From an uncultured Methanosarcinales archaeon (GTDB taxonomy: Archaea > Halobacteriota > Methanosarcinia > Methanotrichales > Methanotrichaceae), in contig CALMJN010000392.1 of assembly GCA_937864385.1 (NCBI GenBank), positions 1 through 10,182 of the forward strand: a stretch of 10,182 nt of DNA. The letters run 5' to 3'. The notes beneath the pieces were generated by a model. It was not told the DNA's origin, made no database searches, and saw nothing but the letters and a program-made list of their open reading frames with translations. Below are positions 5,762 through 10,182 of this stretch, in pieces. Positions within the stretch are counted from its first letter, which is position 1. Each line of letters opens with the position of its first letter. The translations under genes and the position numbers were made by a program.

Positions 5762-7567
5762 TCATTCCACAGTCACGCACTTGGCCAGGTTTCTGGGCTT
5801 GTCTATGGGCAGGCCGAGCTTGTTGGCGGTATAATAGGCCAGAAGCTGCACCGCCACGGTGCAGAGCACTGCAGAGTATATCGGCCTTGTACCGGGAAGC
5901 TCGATAATCCGGCTGGCCACCTTGGCTATATCCGGATCCCCTTCCGTGGCCAGGGCCACCACATCAGCTCCCCTGGCCCGGACCTCCTTGATGTTGGACT
6001 GGATCTTCCTGCCGCAGGTGGCCAGGGCCACCACCGGCGTTTTCTCCGTGATCAGAGCCAGTGGTCCGTGCTTCAACTCTCCTCCGGCATAGCCTTCAGA
6101 TGGAATGTAGGCGATCTCCTTCATCTTCAGGGCTCCTTCCAGGGATATTGGATAAAGATAATCCCTGCCGATGAAGAAGTAGCATCCGGCGTGGGCATAG
6201 CTCTCAGCTATCTTTCTGATCTCCTCCCTCTTCTCCAGCACCCTCTGCACCAGGCCGGGCAGCTTGGTCAGCTCTATGAGCATCTTCCTGGCCTGATCGG
6301 GGGTGAGGTGCTCGCGGGCCCGCCCCAGTTTGATGGCCAGGAGGATGATAGCCACAAGCTGCGAGGTGAATGTCTTGGTGGCGGCAACACCGATCTCCGG
6401 GCCGCAGCGGGTGTAGATGGTCCCGTCTACAAGGCCGGTCACAGTGGAGCCCACCACATTGGTTATGGCCAGGCTCCGCCCGCCGCAGGTCTTGGCCTTT
6501 TTCAGAGCCAGCAGTGTGTCTGCTGTCTCCCCGGACTGGGTGATGCCCAGCAGGAGAGTCCTAGGCCGGATCTGGAGGTTGATGAATTCAGATGCCACCT
6601 CTACATCCACGGGCAGGCCTGCCGCCCGGGCGAAGAGGTTTTTGGCCAGCATCCCGGCATGGTAAGATGTGCCGCAGGCGATGATGGAAACCCTCTCCAG
6701 CCCCCTGATCTCCTCATCGCTCATTCCCAGATCCAGCCTCACCTCCCCATCGATCTCTGAGATTCGGCCGGCTATGGTTTCCCGGATGGCCCGAGGCTGC
6801 TCATGGATCTCCTTGAGCATGAAATGAGTGTAGCCGCCTTTCTCCGCTGCGTCCGCATCCCAGGTGATGCGCTCGATCTCTACGGCGCGGGGCATTCCTC
6901 CCGCATCCAGCATCTCCACCCGGTCGGCATAAACCCGGGCGATCTCCCCATCCTTCATGCGGATCACATCCCTGGTATAAGGAAGGAGGGCTGGAACATC
7001 AGAGGCTAAATAAAATGCGCTCTTGCCCTGGCCCAGCACCAGGGGGCTATCCTTCCTGGCACAAACCAGATAGGGCGAGCTGGCGGCCAGAACGGCCAGG
7101 GCATAAGAGCCCTCCACATGCTCCAGAGCTTTGATTGTCGCTTCCAGAAGATCTTTTTTATAATAAAAATGAATGAGATGAGCCAGTACCTCGCTGTCCG
7201 TCTCGGAAGAGAATTGGTAGCCCATCTCCGTGAGATGGTCTCTCAGCTCCAGATAGTTCTCGATGATGCCGTTATGAACAATGGCGATCTCCCCGGAGGT
7301 ATGGGGGTGGGCATTGATATCGCTGGGCCGGCCATGAGTAGCCCAGCGGGTATGGCCTATGCCCATGCTCTCTCCCGGGCTGCCTCGCATCTGGTAGATC
7401 TTTTCCAGATCGGCTATGCGGCCCGCCGACTTCAATACCTCTATATTCCCGTCAGACTTGACTGCCACTCCCGCCGAGTCGTAGCCCCTGTACTCCAGCC
7501 GCTTCAGGGTGTCAAAGAGTATAGGCCCGGGCCGCTGATCGCCGATATAGGCCACAATTCCGCACAT
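5762..7567 (-). CDS. glmS: Glutamine-fructose-6-phosphate aminotransferase (isomerizing)
   Basis: GlmS makes glucosamine-6-phosphate and glutamate from fructose-6-phosphate and glutamine, the first committed step to UDP-GlcNAc. The 601 residues match the usual length (E. coli 609). The class II glutaminase domain starts MCGIVAYIGD with Cys2 as N-terminal nucleophile after Met removal, then HTRWATHG (72-79), HNGIIEN (98-104) and SETDSE (121-126). The first sugar isomerase domain has CGTSYHAG (298-305) and TQSGETADT (343-351), and ATKTFTSQ (396-403) follows. The second has EGALKMKEI (477-485) and EGYAGGELKHGP (491-502). The end DKPRNLAKCVTVE is the canonical tail that forms the sugar site and ammonia channel. 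Every key residue I checked is present. Its ATG overlaps the stop of the upstream GlmU-like gene (TGATG), implying one transcript and translational coupling. Confidence 0.97.
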   Translation of the reverse strand: MCGIVAYIGDQRPGPILFDTLKRLEYRGYDSAGVAVKSDGNIEVLKSAGRIADLEKIYQMRGSPGESMGIGHTRWATHGRPSDINAHPHTSGEIAIVHNGIIENYLELRDHLTEMGYQFSSETDSEVLAHLIHFYYKKDLLEATIKALEHVEGSYALAVLAASSPYLVCARKDSPLVLGQGKSAFYLASDVPALLPYTRDVIRMKDGEIARVYADRVEMLDAGGMPRAVEIERITWDADAAEKGGYTHFMLKEIHEQPRAIRETIAGRISEIDGEVRLDLGMSDEEIRGLERVSIIACGTSYHAGMLAKNLFARAAGLPVDVEVASEFINLQIRPRTLLLGITQSGETADTLLALKKAKTCGGRSLAITNVVGSTVTGLVDGTIYTRCGPEIGVAATKTFTSQLVAIILLAIKLGRAREHLTPDQARKMLIELTKLPGLVQRVLEKREEIRKIAESYAHAGCYFFIGRDYLYPISLEGALKMKEIAYIPSEGYAGGELKHGPLALITEKTPVVALATCGRKIQSNIKEVRARGADVVALATEGDPDIAKVASRIIELPGTRPIYSAVLCTVAVQLLAYYTANKLGLPIDKPRNLAKCVTVE

Positions 7568-8775
7568 CAGCTCATCACCCTGCTCTCCCTCTCAATCTGG
7601 CCCCGGATAATGCAGCCTGAATCTATGCGCGCGCCGCTGCCCACCACAGTTCCGGCATGGGCCATCACTCTGGCTCCTGCCGTCACATTGTCGGACAGTA
7701 TGGCCCCGAATTCGGACCTTAAAAAGGTCTCCTCCACCTCAACCACACACGGCCCGCTTTCCACAACCATTTGATCCCCCAGGATGGAGCTTGCTCCCAC
7801 CACCGAGTCGGAGACTATGGCTCCCGAGCCGATGCGGGCATCGTTCATGATGATGCTGTTTCGAACCTCGGAATGCGGTCCGATGCGAGCCGAGTCGCCA
7901 ATTGATGTGGAGGGGAGAATGACCACGCCCGGGCCTATATCGCAGTCCTCTCCTATGGAGACCGGGCCCACCAGGTAGGAGCCGGAACGGATGATGCTCC
8001 CCTCTCCTACCTCAACCGGCCCTTTTATCTTTGCTCCCTCTTCCACTTCGCCCTCGATCTTCATATCTTTCAATCCCAGAGCCATGGCATTGGCATGGAG
8101 CAGATCCCAGGCAAATATGGCATCAGCCCATACTCCTTTGCCTATGAGGGGAACTATCTCTCTTCCCTCGGCAATCATCTGAGATATGGTCTCGGTCAGC
8201 TCGTAAGATCCGCGCTCGGACAGGGGCGTATTGTGGATATCCTGGAATATCTCCGGGCTGAATTTGTAGGCGCCGGTATTCAGTATTCCTGAGCAGGGCC
8301 TCCCAGGCTTTTCTACTATGGCCTTGACCCTCTCCTGCTCCACCATCAAGACACCATAGTCTCCGCTATGGCGGCGCAGAGCGGCCAGGATGACATTGTC
8401 TCCCCGGGCGGAGATCAGCTCTGACACCGCTCTGGAGTCTATGAGATTGTCACCGTTGACCACTAAAAATGGCTCATCTATGTAGTTCTCCGCCTTGCCC
8501 AGGGCATGAGCCGTGCCCAGAAGCTCATTCTGTTCCAGATAGGTGATATTAACCCCGAAATCAACGCCATCCTCAAAGTGGTCCATGACCCTCTCTTTCT
8601 GATAGCCGACCACGATATAGAGATCTTGAATGCCGTTTTCCGCCAGGGCGTTGATCACATGCTCCATGAATGGGCGGTTTCCCACCGGAAGCATGACCTT
8701 GGATCTGGTCTGGGTCAGAGGCCTGCATCTGCGGCCTTCTCCCGCCGCCAATATAACTGCTTTCAAATCTATCAC
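7567..8775 (-). CDS. glmU: Bifunctional sugar-1-phosphate nucleotidylyltransferase/acetyltransferase (archaeal GlmU-like)
   Basis: Archaeal proteins of this build acetylate glucosamine-1-phosphate and couple it to UTP, giving UDP-GlcNAc. Residues 1 to about 235 form the nucleotidyltransferase fold: LAAGEGRRCRPLTQTRSKVMLP (9-30), with the sugar-nucleotide loop and its lysine, GTAHAL (87-92), VNGDN (106-110, metal-binding Asp109) and VEKP (154-157). From about 237 to 395 there are left-handed parallel beta-helix hexapeptide repeats (such as EVGEGSIIRSG, SIGEDCDIGPG, RIGSGAIVSDS), the acyl-CoA-dependent acetyltransferase half. The length of 402 fits archaeal homologues (about 400), shorter than bacterial GlmU (about 456). 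The start is GTG at 8775, the first possible start after an in-frame TGA at 8841, with no clear ribosome binding site. It precedes glmS with a one-base overlap, which supports the amino-sugar role over a glucose-1-phosphate thymidylyl- or uridylyltransferase. Confidence 0.9.
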   Translation of the reverse strand: MIDLKAVILAAGEGRRCRPLTQTRSKVMLPVGNRPFMEHVINALAENGIQDLYIVVGYQKERVMDHFEDGVDFGVNITYLEQNELLGTAHALGKAENYIDEPFLVVNGDNLIDSRAVSELISARGDNVILAALRRHSGDYGVLMVEQERVKAIVEKPGRPCSGILNTGAYKFSPEIFQDIHNTPLSERGSYELTETISQMIAEGREIVPLIGKGVWADAIFAWDLLHANAMALGLKDMKIEGEVEEGAKIKGPVEVGEGSIIRSGSYLVGPVSIGEDCDIGPGVVILPSTSIGDSARIGPHSEVRNSIIMNDARIGSGAIVSDSVVGASSILGDQMVVESGPCVVEVEETFLRSEFGAILSDNVTAGARVMAHAGTVVGSGARIDSGCIIRGQIERESRVMS

Positions 8776-8782
8776 AGCCAGG

Positions 8783-8801
8783 ATGTCTCGAACTAAGACA
8801 T
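8783..8801 (-). promoter_or_regulatory. Stem-loop in the leader of the glmU-glmS operon
   Basis: ATGTCT (8783-8788) and AGACAT (8796-8801) form a perfect 6-bp stem with a 7-base loop, ending seven bases before the GTG start of the GlmU-like gene. No Shine-Dalgarno sequence lies between. If transcription starts near 8817, as the TATA element suggests, the stem-loop is in the untranslated leader and could affect translation. It could instead be a protein-binding palindrome in DNA. Confidence 0.4.
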
Positions 8802-8837
8802 GTTGCAGGGCTTGCTCTTGACCTTTTCGGTTAAGAT

Positions 8838-8854
8838 TTCATAAAATATATGAA
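8838..8854. promoter_or_regulatory. Palindromic TATA element in the glmU / glycosyltransferase spacer
   Basis: TTCATA (8838-8843) and TATGAA (8849-8854) flank AAATA, giving a symmetric A+T-rich element in the 172-base divergent spacer. On the minus strand it predicts transcription starting near 8817 and a leader of about 40 bases for glmU-glmS. On the plus strand it could initiate towards the glycosyltransferase, which has a closer TATA candidate of its own at 8891-8900. Confidence 0.5.
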
Positions 8855-8890
8855 GTGATGGGCTGCCAGACGGGCCGAGAAGAGACCACT

Positions 8891-8900
8891 CTTTTATAGG
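8891..8900 (+). promoter_or_regulatory. Probable TATA box of the glycosyltransferase gene
   Basis: CTTTTATAGG predicts a transcript starting near 8920, which would carry a purine-rich leader of about 28 bases including GGAGG (8938-8942) five bases before the ATG at 8948. This pairing of TATA box, leader and binding site is the clearest complete expression signal in the window. Confidence 0.5.
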
Positions 8901-8947
8901 AGCAGAATAGGAGTTGAGGCAGAAAGAGGACGAAGGCGGAGGATGAA

Positions 8948-10033
8948 ATGAGGATATTGGTGATTCCAACCACGGACTGGATCAGGCATCCCGTCCCCAA
9001 TAGGCTCAATTTCATCTTCGATACCCTGGCGGAAAAGCACGAGGTCTACGTCCTGCACTTCGGCCTGAAGAGGTTTTCAGGCCTCGAGCCGAGGCAGACC
9101 GGATGCACCCTCCTGCCGGCGGACTGGATCAGAGCTGAGGACCCCTCCTTATATTATATCCTTAACTTTCCCTATCACTTATGGAAGATCAGGCGAATTG
9201 CCAGCCGCCTGAAGATCGATGTCATCCTCTCCGCCAACATCCTGCCCTCCTTTGCCGCCAACTTTTCAGGCACGCCTGTGGTCTTCGATTATCTGGACCA
9301 TCTGGAGGAGTCGGCATCGGTCTATTATCCGGGATCGGCTTTGGGAGAGGTGGTCAAGCAGGTGGTAAGAAGAATAACCAGGTACAACCTCCGCCATGCC
9401 CGATCGGTGATCACCGTCACAAGAGAGCTGTCCGATTTCCTCTATGATCTGGGAGTCAAAGAGGTAACCGTAATCGCCAATGGCGTGGATACACAGGCTC
9501 TTCAGCCGCTGCCCAAGGAGGAGGCCAAGAGCAAGCTGGGCCTCTTGGGCCCGGTCTTGGGCTATGTGGGGTCGCTGGAGCACTGGGTGGACCTGGAGAG
9601 CGTGGTCTCAGCCCTGCCGAAAATCGATGCCACTTTGCTGGTGGTGGGGCCGGGTCTGTTCACCGATTATGGGGACAAGATAAAAAGAATGGCAGAAGAG
9701 CTGGGGGTAATGGACAGGGTTGTCTTTACCGGGGCGGTGAAGTATCAGGACCTGTCGCGATATATCTCCGCCATGGACATCGGCCTCAATCCCCTGAAGA
9801 TGATGAAGAAGAACGAGTATGCTGCCGGGGGCAAGGTCTTTAACTACCTATCCTGTGGCCGGCCGGTGCTCTCCAGCCGCATGGTCTCTCTGGAGAGGCT
9901 GCTGGGGGATGAGATATATTATTATGATGATGTGGAGAGCTTTGTCCGGCAGGTGAAGAGGATATTTAAAGCGCGAGATGGTGAGAGAAGATATAGATCT
10001 CTGGCTGAAAAATATGATTGGATTACCCGATAA
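8948..10033 (+). CDS. GT4-type (GT-B fold) glycosyltransferase
   Basis: The 361-residue protein has the two-domain layout of GT-B glycosyltransferases that move a sugar from a nucleotide donor onto a lipid carrier or growing glycan at the cytoplasmic membrane face. The N-terminal domain (1 to about 175) starts MRILVIP and has the hinge SVITVTREL followed by VIANGVDT (175-182). The C-terminal donor-binding domain has LGYVGSLEHWVDLES (204-218), LLVVGPG (230-236), RVVFTGAVKYQDLSRYISAMDIG (257-279) and GKVFNYLSCGRPVLSS (295-310). The usual acidic residue of the second motif (often FEY) appears as Asn in FNY. It stops at EKYDWITR, about 15 residues earlier than many relatives, which continue as a helix after YDW. 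The start ATG 8948 has GGAGG five bases upstream. It diverges from glmU-glmS, so a GlcNAc-type donor and a surface glycoprotein role are plausible but unproven. Confidence 0.88.
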   Translation: MRILVIPTTDWIRHPVPNRLNFIFDTLAEKHEVYVLHFGLKRFSGLEPRQTGCTLLPADWIRAEDPSLYYILNFPYHLWKIRRIASRLKIDVILSANILPSFAANFSGTPVVFDYLDHLEESASVYYPGSALGEVVKQVVRRITRYNLRHARSVITVTRELSDFLYDLGVKEVTVIANGVDTQALQPLPKEEAKSKLGLLGPVLGYVGSLEHWVDLESVVSALPKIDATLLVVGPGLFTDYGDKIKRMAEELGVMDRVVFTGAVKYQDLSRYISAMDIGLNPLKMMKKNEYAAGGKVFNYLSCGRPVLSSRMVSLERLLGDEIYYYDDVESFVRQVKRIFKARDGERRYRSLAEKYDWITR

Positions 10034-10051
10034 TTTTCATGGTGTAATCCA
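10019..10051 (+). terminator. Inverted repeat spanning the glycosyltransferase stop codon
   Basis: TGGATTAC (10019-10026) and GTAATCCA (10044-10051) are perfect 8-bp arms around a 17-base loop holding the stop codon TAA. It may be a stem-loop protecting or ending the transcript; no T-tract follows. Such a repeat could also mark the edge of a rearrangement. Confidence 0.35.
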
Positions 10052-10182
10052 GGATACAGCCTCTACAGCCACACTTACAGCTTTGTTAACGGCAAGAGAG
10101 AGACATACAAGGTACCAAATCAATGAACAGGGTTTTATGCACAACGATTTCCGGATATATTGTTCTACTGAAACCCATTCTT
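10034..10182. other. Tail without a convincing gene
   Basis: These 149 bases are more A+T-rich than the genes before them. An ATG at 10123 opens a frame running off the window end (MNRVLCTTISG...), and a minus-strand frame runs from the window end to a TGA at 10038-10040. Neither has a recognisable motif or a good ribosome binding site, so neither is called. I see no tRNA or other RNA gene here. Confidence 0.5.

Noticed and set aside
6068..7774. Long plus-strand frames of 200 or more codons opposite glmS and glmU
   Set aside because: They are antisense to well-conserved genes and arise from codon bias in G+C-rich coding DNA; their translations show no family features.
8794..8802. Minimal Met-Ser-stop upstream frame in the glmU leader (minus strand)
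   Set aside because: A three-codon frame is expected by chance, and it has no ribosome binding site.
8776..8947. glmS ribozyme or riboswitch near the amino-sugar operon
   Set aside because: The leader is only about 40 bases and lacks the ribozyme's nested pseudoknots; that element is known from bacteria, and here glmS is the second gene.
10038..10182. Minus-strand open frame entering from the window end, about 48 codons
   Set aside because: No recognisable motif, and it ends within the inverted repeat at the glycosyltransferase stop. It could be the tail of a gene beyond the window but cannot be supported.
1..10182. CRISPR array, insertion sequence, tRNA or rRNA
   Set aside because: I saw no spaced direct repeats, transposase motifs, cloverleaf or rRNA sequence on either strand.

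Overview
The window reads as a chromosomal segment of a methanogenic euryarchaeon, most likely a Methanothrix (Methanosaeta)-like member of the Methanosarcinales. The evidence is a homocitrate synthase of the coenzyme B (AksA) type, an archaeal diphthamide-synthase-type PP-loop ATPase, an archaeal bifunctional sugar-1-phosphate nucleotidylyltransferase/acetyltransferase, a cobyric acid synthase, and TATA-like boxes 25-30 bases upstream of several starts. The genus is inferred from protein style and moderate G+C, not from a marker gene.

Plus-strand block (1-3586). The first ~245 bases do not belong with the rest. They are about 70% G+C and encode, in one open frame, pieces of two unrelated bacterial-looking proteins joined to the glutaminase half of cobyric acid synthase (cobQ), whose N-terminal ATPase half is missing. 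This looks like a chimeric contig end. Next comes a 442-residue protein that joins a Dph6-type diphthine-ammonia ligase domain to a complete class I glutamine amidotransferase domain. This fusion is the most interesting item in the window: it suggests that the ammonia for diphthamide formation on elongation factor 2 comes from glutamine. The aksA-like homocitrate synthase follows, probably with its own leaderless promoter.

Middle (3587-5761). A metallo-beta-lactamase-fold hydrolase and an AIM24/TIGR00266-family protein lie on the minus strand, and an unrecognised 81-residue protein lies on the plus strand, divergent from the AIM24-family gene. Two convergent junctions (3617-3656 and 5723-5753) carry stem-loops followed by U6 on the minus strand, which are good terminator candidates for the minus-strand genes.

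Amino-sugar and glycan block (5762-10033). A minus-strand two-gene operon encodes the GlmU-like enzyme and then GlmS, with stop and start overlapping as TGATG. Together they cover glucosamine-6-phosphate synthesis and the last steps to UDP-GlcNAc; the mutase (GlmM) between them is not in the window. A glycosyltransferase gene diverges from this operon across a spacer with a palindromic TATA element, so sugar-nucleotide supply and sugar transfer are neighbours, plausibly for surface glycoprotein or glycan synthesis. The last 149 bases hold an 8-bp inverted repeat beginning inside the glycosyltransferase gene and no convincing gene.
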